From contig OX453282.1 of the NCBI GenBank assembly GCA_949710005.1, positions 12,958,236 to 13,022,235 on the forward strand: a DNA stretch of 64,000 nt, read 5' to 3'. Positions 1 through 10,599 of the stretch are shown one piece after another. Every line of letters starts with the position of its first letter. The stretch's first letter is position 1. Position numbers and translations under genes: made by a program. This stretch comes from Ricordea florida. Its lineage: Eukaryota > Cnidaria > Anthozoa > Corallimorpharia > Ricordeidae. The notes beneath the pieces were generated by a model. That model saw only the letters and a list, made by a program, of their open reading frames with translations, made no database searches and was not told the DNA's origin.

Positions 1-1589
1 ACATTTACTGACCCCTGATGGCAGGAAGCGAAATGCGTGTACTGAAATGTTTCTGTCGGCTTGCAGTGAGTTCGCACGTCAAGGATAGATCTTGTCTAAA
101 TCTATCGCACAACATTTGACAGGCTGTAGCTGTCTCATCTGTGATAGCTGCAAAGCAATCTCGGGCAACGTTTCTTTATAATATCTGCCCCAATAACTGC
201 TGGTTGTGAGTTCACTTTACCGAAAACACGAATCAAGCGACGGCTCTCGAATTCATCGCCGTAAAGACGGCAAAATTCATGTTCGACATAATATCGAATA
301 TAAATGTTTTTTTGGAATTGACTGCTCCATAAAATATGCGAAACACTAGACAAGTGGAGATATTCTCGCAACCTTCTCAAAAATATTTTTGACAAGTAGT
401 ATTTGAGAAAATTCCAGCAACCAATAAAAATGCAGAATTAACCGCAGGAATTCATACATTAGTTTTTCAATGAATATTTAAGATGAACACGTGACCGGCC
501 GATGCCAGGGTCTTTTCCCGTCCGCCATTTTTCTTTCTAGGGAAAAGCCCTGGGAACGAGGTTGGGACCCCCCTAGTAAGTCGCGACTTCGTCGCTCCAA
601 ATGGGCGCTCTCGCGCCCATATTGCCAATATTCTGAATTATGCCACGCCAGGGCTTACAAACAAAAAAAGGCTAGGAACGCCCCTGATGTGGTTCCAGAA
701 TCAAGAGCCTTTGGACTTATACCAATGACAGTGGGGATAAGTTTTTTATTTATTCTTTTGTTTACAATTTTGAACAGTTTCTTTTGCAGTCTATCGTTCG
801 TTCAGCTATCAGTAGCTAGCTTGTTGATCGCTGCCCTGTACATGGTTCTGGTTGTACTACATTTCATAAATGTGTCAGCAAAGACTTTGATAGACTCTAC
901 AAAATGACTGTGATGTATTGGAAAAAGCTGTTCAATTATCTGTATTTGTTCATCCCAATAAAGAGTCCCATTTATTAGAGGAATGCAGGTCTCGTTAAAT
1001 TTAAATTTTGGTAGCATTTTTGGATGAAGTTTTCTTAATTGCGGTCTGTCTCATGCGTGGTCGCGTGGAAGTTGCATGACAGACTTGACAACAAAAGCGT
1101 GATAACGCTCAAAGTTTGATTGCGCTTGCGGGTGAAACTGTTGACGTTACAAAGGATTGCTAGAGACTGTTTCTAAAATCTACAGAACTTGTTGTTTGTT
1201 TATAATAAAGTTCTTGGTAATTATGACCGCAAACGGCTAACAAAGCTATTAACTCGGTGACTATGTTTGTCAGCCCGAATTCCCTCGGGCCTCTTTTCAA
1301 ATCCTTTTTCTATCTTTTCTTATTCAAACTCAAGTTATTTTTCTACGTGGTCGTGTGGAAAGACCTAAGCGATAACAGGGCCAATAAGGCTAAATCGGAA
1401 GAAAAGTATATCCGATTGGGGAGTAATGTTTTTCCCACATATCGCTTCTTCGCCTTCGATAACTTGGAATCAGATGAATGGCATCAAGTTTCACAACTGT
1501 TTTCTACCGTGGGAACCAAGAAAGCTGGTTGGTCAACATTAATTCGATTAGTAAACAAAGCCAATTATCACTGAAATTTCTGTAAAACC
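1..1589. other. Stretch with no recognised gene
   Basis: No reading frame here resembles a known protein. The longest ones (491-907, and 1257-1574 with a hydrophobic start) show no domain or codon pattern I trust. A short hairpin lies at 504-554, with arms CCAGGGTCTTTTCCC and GGGAAAAGCCCTGG and an 'acgaggttggg' tail. The same tail follows a similar hairpin near 7990-8045, so it is probably the end of a dispersed repeat. Confidence 0.4.
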
Positions 1590-1598
1590 TTAGGCCTG

Positions 1599-1633
<35 letters not shown>

Positions 1634-1641
1634 CTGAGTTT

Positions 1642-1672
<31 letters not shown>

Positions 1673-1784
1673 TCTGATTAAGACGGCGCACCGTGTGTCG
1701 AACCTAATCTTTATTTCATGTAGGGAGAAAGAAAAAGACCTGGGTCTGATATCATATCTTCGCGCCATAACTCAACTTTCAAAG

Positions 1785-2384
1785 ATGGTGGCTGTGAAGG
1801 AGAGGATAGCTCTGATTAGAGCTATTTCTCGGGGACCTCGGGGAAACGAACGCAGGAGGATGTTTTCCGAAAGTGCGCAAATGCCCATTGCATTAAGAAG
1901 ACGACGCATAGCTCGTCTTTTGTCCTTGGCAGGGATTTTGTTGCTCTCGCGTAAGCAGAATTTAGCCTCGGAGATGGTTCATGTACGATCTTGCCGGCGT
2001 CTGCTCAGGAGCAAAGGCTGGTGGGAGATGGTTTGGACAATATATACCAATGAACGATTCAAGAAAACGTTCAGAATTTCGAAGAATACATTCAGTTTCA
2101 TTCTGAACCGGATCCGAAACGACTTGGAACGCCAGACAGTAAACGAAGACCCCATATCACCCGAATGTCCGCTAGGCATTTGCATTTATAGCCTCGGAAG
2201 AGGTGATTATTACTACACCATAGCGGATATGGCTGGATTGGGTGTTTCAACTGTACATGAGATTGTAACTCAGGTATGTCAATCGATCGTTGAAAACCAT
2301 TGGGAGGACTGTGTCAAAAAGCATATGCCATGCACTGAGGAGGACTTTAAGGATAAGATGAAGGAAATGAACGAAAGAACATAA
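1785..2384 (+). pseudogene. Harbinger (HARBI1-like) transposase, N-terminal part only
   Basis: The frame has an arginine-rich start, then a helical DNA-binding region: a YTNERFKKTFRISKNTF-type segment, the IADMAGLGVSTVHEIV helix-turn-helix, and the tail HMPCTEEDFKDKMKEM. In HARBI1-like transposases this tail directly precedes the first catalytic aspartate. Here the frame ends a few residues later, so all three DDE residues are missing. The start chosen is the ATG at 1785, in AAAGATGGTGG just inside the left TIR; the open frame extends further upstream but through TIR sequence. The product could bind element ends but not cut DNA. The family call rests on the motif order and the TTA duplication around the host element. 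Confidence 0.7.
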
Positions 2385-2856
2385 ATTTAAACCAAGGAAA
2401 ATAAAATTTAAACCAAGGAAAAAATTGAACCACAACATGGCCACTATTATTGACCTTCCACAAAGGGATAAATAAAAACAACACAAGCAATTTGCAGTTT
2501 CAAATTTTTCAATTATACCCTTCTTGTTGATCAATTTTAATCACCTAACTTGCACTTATGCTTACTTTAAAGCAACAAAGGAAACCTTGAATGCTGGAAT
2601 TCCTTCGGCGATGATTTTGTTGTGTTGGAAAAGAGAATCAATCACGCATGAGATAAACTGCAAACATAACTACATCGGGTGTTTACATTTCTGGTTTGTG
2701 ACAGCTTCTTGCTGATTATCACTTTTATTAGCGAAAGAAGATTACCCTTCCTTTTCACTGTGGACTTCATCTGTCGCATCTTCCTTTTCTTCAGCTTCTT
2801 CATAACTGTGCTTACTTGCGATCAGCGACTCGGTTACGGGCCTTACAGTTTCGCAC

Positions 2857-2976
2857 TCAAAACAGTAGCCGACACTCTTCCCACCTATCCACGCTTTCAT
2901 CCATCTCTGGCTCGCTACATAAGTTGCAAATGGCTACTTTGCAGCGATATTTGGTCCATCTTCTGCACTGTTTACA
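2857..2976 (-). other. Cysteine-rich minus-strand frame inside the Harbinger element
   Basis: The minus strand reads CKQCRRWTKYRCKVAICNLC and then more acidic residues to another cysteine and a stop. The CxxC...C...CxxC spacing resembles the zinc-finger tails of some DNA-transposon proteins, for example piggyBac-type. It lies in the non-transposase half of the element, where Harbinger elements can hold a second gene. It is only about 40 codons with no start codon, so it is a fragment at best. Confidence 0.25.
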
Positions 2977-3250
2977 GATTTATCCGTCTTTTGCCGCCAT
3001 TTTCCCTTCCTCGTAAGACTTACGAGCATGCGTAACAAGTTCTCGGAAGGACTTATGGGAAGATTTATAAATTATCATAATGTATGCATTTGATTCGGCA
3101 CATGAGAAGAACGCCGTATGAATCACCTGCCGCTCCAATGTCGAATAATGCGATAGACCCTGTCGAACTTAACGTTTTTGCCGCACCAAATTGAAACTGC
3201 CGTACCAAACTGATTCAGACGCCGCTCTTTTGCCGCACTTAATACCTCAG

Positions 3251-3285
<35 letters not shown>

Positions 3286-3294
3286 CGGGCCTTA

Positions 3295-3817
3295 GAAAAC
3301 TTTCTGATAAAATCGCTCAGCTTAAACACGACGTCGACTAGAATATCGGTGCGATATACAGTCTGGTAGGTTTTTTGCGGTCGTGGAACCAGCCATATAT
3401 ACAAAACTTAGGCGTAAACTGACATTCACGTTTGTTCGAAGCCGTATTATCAAGTGTAGCCCGAGTGAACGCTCCCGAGAGCGTCTCGTTTGTTTTCTAA
3501 ATTTGACCCTAATAACGCTCCATTTCTTCTCGTACCAAATTTGCTATATTTTCACTTTTTTTTCGCATTTTTGCTCCGGAGCAAAGTTGCAGAGACATCT
3601 GAAGAGCAATCATCGATATGAAATGCGAGTACCTTGTTTTATTTCTTATTTTTTTTGCCTTCGTGTAGGATTTATGAACAAATTAAAACCATAGAACCAC
3701 ACTTTTGACTCTACTAAATATTTTTGGAACCTCGAGAACATTGATTGTCATTTATTTAATATTGGAAATTTGTCACAAAATTCGGGAATTTTTAGGTGGC
3801 ATTGAGTGCTGTGGCTG
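3295..3817. other. Gap between two Harbinger elements
   Basis: No gene was recognised. The frames at 3383-3694 and on the minus strand at 3123-3404 show no domain. The stretch ends in a pyrimidine-poor 'tttttag' just before the exon-like frame starting at 3818. Confidence 0.35.
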
Positions 3818-3886
3818 ATGGGGAGCAAGAAGCGAAGAGCTCCGCGAAGAAAGACCAAAACTACACAACAACTGCGATTTCCCTTA
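3818..3886 (+). pseudogene. First half of a split exon-like reading frame
   Basis: An ATG at 3818 opens a very basic frame beginning MGSKKRRAPRRKTKTTQQLR, which runs to the TTA target site at 3884-3886. If the Harbinger-like insertion 3887-8468 and one TTA copy are taken out, the frame continues without a stop into 8472-8573 and ends at a strong splice donor. This suggests that an expressed first exon of about 57 codons was hit by a DNA transposon. The protein is not recognised. It is lysine/arginine-rich, then a likely coiled coil, so it could be a nuclear protein or part of another transposon. Confidence 0.5.
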
Positions 3887-5149
3887 GGCCCGGTTCATAC
3901 GTCGCATTTCTGCCGTGTCGAATTCAATTCAACGAATTAAGTGCGGCAGAAATTCGACGTCTGAATCGGTTGCCGCATTTCTGCCGCACGTTCGACTGGG
4001 CTTGTCGCATTATCCGGCAGAGATACGACACCGATTCAAACGCCGAATTTCTGCCGTGTCGAATCTAATGCATACATTATTTTACATTATGCTACATTAT
4101 GTTAATGTTTGAGCATGCGTAGACTGAGGCTGGCTATCCAAGATGGCGTCATGCAATCTCGTCCCCAGAGTCCGCTCGTCTTTGGTTGTTACGCGGACCT
4201 CTGGCCAAAAGGGATTTGAAGTCCGCAAATCGCGGACTTCCGGTCAAACTGCGCAAAATCGAAAGTACTAAACCAAGACGGCGGAGATAAGCGTTCCACG
4301 GGCATTGATTTTATAGACAGAATCAGGTATGGATTAGGAGAAGCATCCAGCTTAAAGCGAAGCAAGAAGAGATTTGTAATGTGATCGTGTTAGAGCAATA
4401 AGATTTTGTGGTCGTTCTCCCGACGGGTTTTATATTACGGGAAATCGGTAATTAAGGTACTTCAACCCGCCAGTTGTGGATATGGATTCCGTCCGGCCGT
4501 AGACAAACACAGAAAAAGGCTATCGACAAACATCTCCATGCTTGGATTGATTATAAGGTAGTAATATTGGCAGTCCGATAACGATAGACGTTTCTTTCAT
4601 GAATTCAGAGTACCTGAAAACTATTAAATTCATTATACCAAATTTAAAGATACGTATCATTCTGACAAGGTATTAAATATCAAAAAGTTAAATATTGTTG
4701 CCCACAAATAAAATAAAATATACTGGTGAACTAAACCGAGCAAAACGACTTAGAAGGAAAAACCGAGTAGGAACGACTTGAACGATTATATCTTCTCTGG
4801 AAAATAGTTATATTAGTCTAAAAATGGAATCGGAAGACGAGCAACAGATAGCAGGAGAATGTATGAAGGTATTTTTCGTAATAAAACGATAGCCGTTCCA
4901 TTTTGAAGAAATTCCCAACACAGAGAGTTGCAGTTGTGATAGCAATCATTTATAACTATGTGATCTGATATCATTGCAACAGTGAAAATATTGTAAATTT
5001 TCTTGATCTAGCAATTATGTTTAGCATTTTCAAAAGAATATATACCCAGTGTCACAAAGTACTGGTTCTGCAATATTATCAGTCATCAATGCCATCATTT
5101 GAAATAAAAGCACATGTTATTACTTGACTTCTGAGTAGTATTTCTCTTT

Positions 5150-5150
5150 G

Positions 5151-5181
<31 letters not shown>

Positions 5182-5520
5182 TATTATATAGACACGAGTG
5201 TTTTACTGGAAAATATACCACTTGTAAAATTCATAAAAACTACATCCGGGACCCGAGTGGTTTATTTTCCATAATCTCACACGTGAGTTTATCGATGACA
5301 TAATTTCGCTAATTTCCCTCCGAAATTTGTATCAATGTCTTTTTTTCTATATAATAAAAAGAACATTACACGGCGGTTTAAAGATATGAATTTTATTTTC
5401 TCGTGGCAAAAACAATATTTTACTCACTTGCTGCGCTCGTTCGTAAAATATTGTTTTGCCACTCGAAAATAAAATTCATATCTTCGCGCCACCGTGTAAT
5501 ATCCTCTATATATATTCTCT
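5150..5520. mobile_element. AT-rich hairpin MITE
   Basis: A (TA)n run at about 5155-5180 opens the unit. A strong hairpin at 5364-5502 has arms reading ATTACACGG...AAGATATGAATTTTATTTT and the matching inverse, meeting at 'cttgctgcgctcgttcg'. No ORF belongs to it. Hairpins of this kind are non-autonomous repeats; the superfamily cannot be set from this copy. Confidence 0.55.
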
Positions 5521-5869
5521 GTTTGAAAGGTTTCAGTAATAGTGCACTGAGACAGACAAGTTTCTTTGCCTTTTCACAATGGGTCAGTTTCACCTTAGAG
5601 TTTAATGAGCCAGTGATAAAATTGCTACCTAGGACCCCTGTCCTTTTCCCAAAAATGAAAAGTTAATTTAAGCCCTAGTTTGCAAAATTAGACATAACAT
5701 ATTAACTTTGTTACTTACTGCTGTTTACTTCATTTTTATGATGTCAAATACCAATATTTGATAACAACATACAGTTGACCTTTTACACTGGTAAAACTAT
5801 TAAGAAGAAATTAAAGTTTGTAATGCCAAAATTTTTATGATCTCTCATATATTCATTGCAAGTGTGCTG

Positions 5870-7113
5870 TGTGTAGTAGCAAGTGTTTCAAGTTTCCTAA
5901 ATGCCATATGCTTTCAATCATGATTTTCCACACTAACTTTATGGACAATTATTATTATTATTATTATCATTATTATTATTACTGGTATTGATATTTTTAT
6001 TATTATTATTATTATTTTGCAAAAATCATCATTATTGTTAATGTTATATTTTTTATGTTTAATATATTTTTATGGGGTGGGATGTATGTCCTGATCTAGG
6101 TAAGGTATTGTTCCTCTACTACTACAAGCAATGCAAAAATCTTCTTAATAGGCTTTCCATCAGAGGTGGTAATAATCAAACTAGCTCTAAACAATACCAT
6201 TTCTTCTTTAAGGCTTAGAATCTAGTGCAATCATTTGTTCATAAAGTTAGTGTGGAAAATCATGATTGAAAGCATAGGGCATTTAGGAAACTTGAAACAC
6301 TTCTTACATATTCATTGCAAGGCTGCTGTATGTAATAACACGTCTTTGAAGTTTCCTAAATGCCCTATGACTTCAATCATGATTTTCAACACTAACTGTA
6401 TGGACAAATGACTGCGCTAGCATGATTGCCAGAAGTCAAGAAATGGTAAGGGAAAAAAATTCTTCAAGTTCAGGGAAAAGTCAGGGAATTTCAAATCAAG
6501 TCAGGGAAAGTTTAAGTATTTGAGAGAAGTCAGGGAAAAGTGAAATTTGAGAGTACTGATTTAATTCTTGCCAATTCAGCGATGGTTTGGTGTAATCAAG
6601 AATGTGACATAAAATGTGTTGGAGTGGTAGAATTACATGATGGATTAAAAGCTGATTTTGGGTTTCCAAGAAAATCAATCCTTTTTCCATGACTTTGTTA
6701 TCTTAAGAAACTATAATCCATGTACACTGTATGTCACTTTCTGAAAGCATATTAAATAAATGAGGGGAGAGGTGGCTGTGAGGAGAGGTTGGAGGCCATT
6801 ACCAGGACTAATTTGTGACTTTTCTAATTTAGTTGGTAAGGGAAATTTTACATTTTTCAGGGAAAGTCAGGGAATTTCAAAATGCTGTGGCTGTGGCAAC
6901 CATGACTAGATCCTAAGCCTAAAAGAAGAAATGGTATTGTTCAGAGTTGAGTAATTTTTACCACCTCTGATACAAATCCTATTCAGAAGAAAACTGTATT
7001 GCTTGTAGTAGCAGAGGAACCTTTTCCCAGATTAGGACATACATCCCCACCCCATAACAGTATATTATGTTAAACACAAAAAAATAACAATAATAATAAT
7101 AATATCAATACCA

Positions 7114-7153
<40 letters not shown>

Positions 7154-7160
7154 AATAATA
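5870..7160. repeat. Long imperfect inverted repeat with ATT/AAT microsatellite arms
   Basis: The arm at about 6068-6225 (GGGGTGGGATGTATGTCCTG onward) recurs inverted at about 6905-7060. (ATT)n at 5950-6020 mirrors (AAT)n at 7087-7152. A 65 bp block near 5880-5945 (AAGTTTCCTAAATGCC, then TCAATCATGATTTTC) occurs inverted at 6238-6302 and direct again near 6340-6405. A separate MITE (6421-6904) occupies the loop. The poly-leucine minus-strand frame at 7070-7255 is only the translated microsatellite. Confidence 0.6.
6421..6904. mobile_element. MITE with CATGRTTGCCA ends and TCAGGGAAA repeats
   Basis: The ends CATGATTGCCA (6421) and TGGCAACCATG (6904) are inverse. Subterminal AGTCAGGGAAA motifs recur near 6473-6535 and 6858-6880. 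CTAG flanks each side. There is no coding content. It sits in the loop of a larger inverted repeat, so it arrived later. hAT-like ends are possible, but the duplication is too short to be sure. Confidence 0.45.
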
Positions 7161-8082
7161 ATCATAAATACAAGAAATGAGAAAATACAAAAAGTTATAA
7201 TGATATAATAATAAGGAAATACATAAATTGGGGTTTTATCCCTCAGGAAAAACAATTACGAGTTCTTTAAAAACTAGCTTCGCGAGGTTTTACGGGAGTC
7301 GTATTTCTAGTATACATTGTTTAAATTTCGGCAAATACCACTGGGTTTCACAAACCAGACTCCAAAAGAATTCCGTCTTGTTTTGATGGTGTTGACTGTT
7401 TTCGTTTCTTCCCGTCGCCTTTTGCCAAGGGTGAAAGATGAATTACTGGACGTTGTCGAGTTTTGAAAGCTTTGTCCATGTGCGTCAGTGAAACAGCGAT
7501 CTGCTGGGTCCTTTTCGTGGTTCGCCTTCGCAAGTTTTCTTCTTTTTTAGCTCACGTCGCGTTTGCGGGCATTTAAAGGATGGACTTTTTGTCGTTTTCT
7601 TTCCTCTTTTCAAACGTCGAACTGACTCTTGCTGTTGCCTAGACCACTCTATCGAACTCTATTTTCCTAAGAAACTCCTGGAACTTTGTTGTAGCAGGAC
7701 ATGGACATATATGGCGGGAAATCATCGTTAATGGCAACTTCTAATCCAAAAAATCTTTCCAGGGAGGAAATAATTTTTCTTTTGATGCCTTTTCATCAAA
7801 TAGATCTAGCGGGTGATTCTTAAATATTATTTGTTCGTTGCAGGTTCGACAAACTCGCGTAACATCTTTTGTTGGCGTTATCGGGAGTTCTACCATGTTT
7901 TTGCTTGTGCTGCGAGTGATCTAAACTTCCGGTTGTTGTGCTTTTGTCTTTCAACAGCCAATGAAAATTCGTGTTCAAATCCCCTTGGCCAGGGGTCCCG
8001 ATTACTCGCGCATGACAAAAGGGACCCCTGGGGACGAGGTTGGGCGTCATGGAGAGAGATTTGTGCGCGGCAAACGTCAGAT

Positions 8083-8295
8083 TCAGAAGAAGAAAGCTCT
8101 TTTTCTGAGAATGAGGAAAATTTGGTCCCGTCGGAAAAAAAGAAAGGAAGAGACCAGGCAGAATTGAATTATTAACCTATGCTTTTGCTGAAGACAATGC
8201 AACATATACTGTCGCATTGACAGCCTCCGCCTTCGCCTTCTTTCAATAATTTCTCGCAAAATAAAAAGCCTCCGCTGAGTACCTTGGTCCGCCAT
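8083..8295 (-). pseudogene. Possible Harbinger transposase N-terminus
   Basis: The minus-strand frame starts MADQGTQRRLFILREIIERR with an arginine run, immediately inside the right TIR of the 4.6 kb element. The transposase frame of the 1593-3291 element has the same position and arginine-rich style. The plus strand here also reads as an acidic frame (SDSEEESSFSENEENL), so strand choice is uncertain. No downstream transposase sequence was found. Confidence 0.3.
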
Positions 8296-8471
8296 ATTGG
8301 ATAGTTACTTAACCTTTGTAACATTTTCCGCTGACCGACATACACGGATGTATGAATTCAATGAATTAAATTCGGCAGAAATTCGACGTATGAATCAGCA
8401 GTTGAATTTCTGCCGCTCTTAATTGAATTGAATTCGACACGGCAGAAATGCGACGTATGAACCGGGCCTTA

Positions 8472-8573
8472 GGCGATCTTGCTCAAAGGAGGTCTGAATT
8501 AAAAGAAGAATTTTTAAGAAAATCAAAGCAATTAAATGCTTTGAGGAAGAATTCGAACCGAATTTATTTGCAA
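8472..8573 (+). pseudogene. Second half of the split exon-like frame, ending at a splice donor
   Basis: The frame continues from the TTA target site as GDLAQRRSELKEEFLRKSKQ to ...NRIYLQ and stops at CAA|GTAAGT (8574). The donor is a perfect consensus, and the charged heptad-like pattern suggests a coiled coil. No downstream exon was recognised between 8.6 and 9.6 kb, so the gene may be dead or may continue with exons I cannot see. Confidence 0.45.
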
Positions 8574-9599
8574 GTAAGTAATATTGTCCTGACAATCATG
8601 GAGGTCATGGAGATCATGCATGCATTAAACTCAAGACTTTGTTTTCCATTGTGTGAATCTGGCTATTACTCTTTTATGATTACTTTTTTGTTTCATGGGT
8701 TTATAAAAAGGGTTTACCTCGGTGTAAAAACCTGTGAAGTTTTTCTTTGTTTCTTCACTATTATTTTCCTAGTATCTATTGTTTTTTCTCTTTTGTTTTC
8801 TTTGTTTTACGTCGTTCGTGAATGTAACAGGTTTTTACACCGAGGATGAGCCTATAAAAACCACTCTAATTGCTTCATTGCTGTTCTATTGTGTACATAT
8901 AAAGATGTACAGTAAAAATTGCATTTTAATCCATAAAACAGTAGTACTACTTTAACCAGCTAGTACAGCTGAATGGCACAAATTGAGCAAAAGGAAAAAA
9001 TTAATAAGTTTGGTTTCTTGTTTTTTTTGCTACTTTATTTTGAACTTGTTATGTTACACACTTTTAGTGTTTGCTTTCTAACTTTATTTTTTCAACTTTA
9101 TATTTATTCATTTGAAAATACACACTTAAAGTATATATCTATCTATCAATACTCAAAAGCTTTGCGTACAAATATGCTAAAAAGAGCCAAAAATTAATTT
9201 TGAGGTAGACTTGTTCTATTCACATTAAACTGTAAAAGAAATATGACTGACTGGAGTATAAACAGTGCAGTACTATCACCAATACTTTTTACAGTTCAAA
9301 TAAATTCACTCTGTTTCTCTAAAAAAGGAAAACTGATTGATAACTGATTTTAACTATTTATAAGTAATCAATAACAGTTGTTATGCCTTTGATGTTGTGC
9401 CTTTTCAAATACTGTCAATTGACCGGTAAATCATAATAATGAATAATGCAAAACTATTTTATGTTTGTATGTTTTAAATGCATCAATATATACCGATTAT
9501 GAGATTATAAAAAAATATCTATGTATTTGACTTTAATTGTATATCAAGTTTTAATGGAATAAAAATTATTTGTATTTGACTCATTCCTTGTGTTTATAT
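8574..9599. other. No recognised gene
   Basis: AT-rich, low-complexity sequence. The frames at 8448-8849 (after the donor) and 8973-9197 are hydrophobic and look like translated T-rich DNA. GGTTTACCTCGGTGTAAAAACC at 8709-8730 has an inverse partner near 8829-8845, a small hairpin. Confidence 0.35.
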
Positions 9600-10312
9600 T
9601 TATAGCGGAGCTCCACAGCGGCTCGAAGAGCCGCAGAGCGGAGCCCCATAACTACCGTGCGAGGATAGAAATTGAGAAAACCATGCGTTTGAGTTTTCAT
9701 GGTCATCGTAGCTAGCGGCATGGCTCGCGGGCGCGTGCGCCTAGCGACGACGACGTTGCCCCAACATGGCGGCCATACTATAGTCATCCGGGATATTTAG
9801 GTCTTAAACCGAAACGAGGCTTTGTTTTTCGCGCGCTTTTCGCGGCTTGCCGCGGCTACACAACCTACAGCCAGCAGTCTACAGCAGTCTACAATGTTTT
9901 GCTGGAGAAACGGATTATTCATAGCGGTTTTGGAGGAAAAATGTTCTTCCTACAAGTTTTCAAGCGTTTTTGGAGGGACAGAAGCATAAAGCTGAGTTAT
10001 TTCTACAAGTTTTCAAGCATTTTTGGAGGGACATAAGCATAAAGCTGAGTGTCCATTTTTCATTTGTTAAAAAGCTGCCTAGCTGCTTTTGGTGTTGCTT
10101 TAAAACTATTATAATTTTGCTGACCAGGTAATGGTTCTTCCGTTGAGTCGCGAGCTAGATGTTTTTTTTTTGACGATTTATTTCAGCTATCGAATCTTCT
10201 TTAAGTAGTTGCGTACACCAGGCGTATTTAATAACTTTAGTGACAGCATTTTCAATGTCTGAGGGTCTGTGTGAGGAGCTCCGCTTTTAGGCTTGCCTGA
10301 ATCTATTTATAT
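9600..10312. repeat. Dispersed repeat, copy 1 (GGAGCTCC ends)
   Basis: GCGGAGCTCC near 9604 has an inverse copy near 10275. The body, from 'aactaccgtgcgaggatag' through 'tttggaggaaaaatgttc', recurs at 24398-24850. Copy 1 includes an AACATGGCGGCCAT stretch and two copies of a 60 bp 'ctacaagttttcaagc' unit (about 9949-10035). No convincing ORF was found; the minus-strand frame at 9581-9787 is arginine/proline noise. It is probably a non-autonomous DNA element. Confidence 0.6.
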
Positions 10313-10599
10313 ACAATGGTTAAGTGCTCCCTCTAAACCAGTGATCGTAATTACATAGCAAATAGCGCTAAATTATGCCAGAGTAGAAGCACTAAATCCG
10401 TGAAACAAATATTACTAGTTATACTAAATAGTGTTGATGAGACAATAGAGAAGAAACAAATTAGCATTATTTATCACCTACTTTGTACTATGTTTCAGGA
10501 ATTAAGTGTGTTTACTCTACACTGTTTAGCAAGCTGTATCTTTAGTAATATTTATTTCATGAATTTAGCACGAGCACCTTATAACAAAACAAATAAATG

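Larger units (their letters stand above)
1593..3291 (+). mobile_element. PIF/Harbinger element, 1.7 kb, with TIRs and TTA target duplication
   Basis: The left end reads GGCCTGGTTCAGACGCCGCT. The right end is its near-perfect inverse, and the match runs about 45 bp inward through the stretch CATGTGCCGAACCTAACTGAG. Both ends are flanked by TTA (1590-1592 and 3292-3294), the 3 bp duplication expected of PIF/Harbinger. The element encodes only the front part of a transposase (1785-2384), and no catalytic DDE region follows. It is therefore a deletion derivative moved in trans. A cysteine-rich minus-strand frame lies in its right half. Confidence 0.85.
3887..8468. mobile_element. PIF/Harbinger-type element, 4.6 kb, TTA target duplication
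   Basis: The left end GGCCCGGTTCATACGTCGCA and the right end are inverse copies over about 45 bp, followed by subterminal repeats of the type 'tgccgNNNNNaattcgac'. TTA flanks both ends (3884-3886 and 8469-8471). The termini resemble those of the 1593-3291 element (GGCCYGGTTCAKACG), so the two are kin. Inside I see a possible transposase start on the minus strand (8083-8295). A possible first exon lies at 4824-4868: ATG, 15 codons rich in acidic residues, then GTATTT. Nested AT-rich hairpins and a MITE fill 5.1-7.2 kb. Most of the original coding region appears lost. Confidence 0.75.

Noticed and set aside
1257-1574. 105-codon plus-strand frame with a hydrophobic start
   Set aside because: No domain, no splice signals and no repeat context; kept as noise.
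7070-7255. Minus-strand frame with a long leucine run
   Set aside because: It is the translation of an (AAT)n microsatellite, not a membrane protein.
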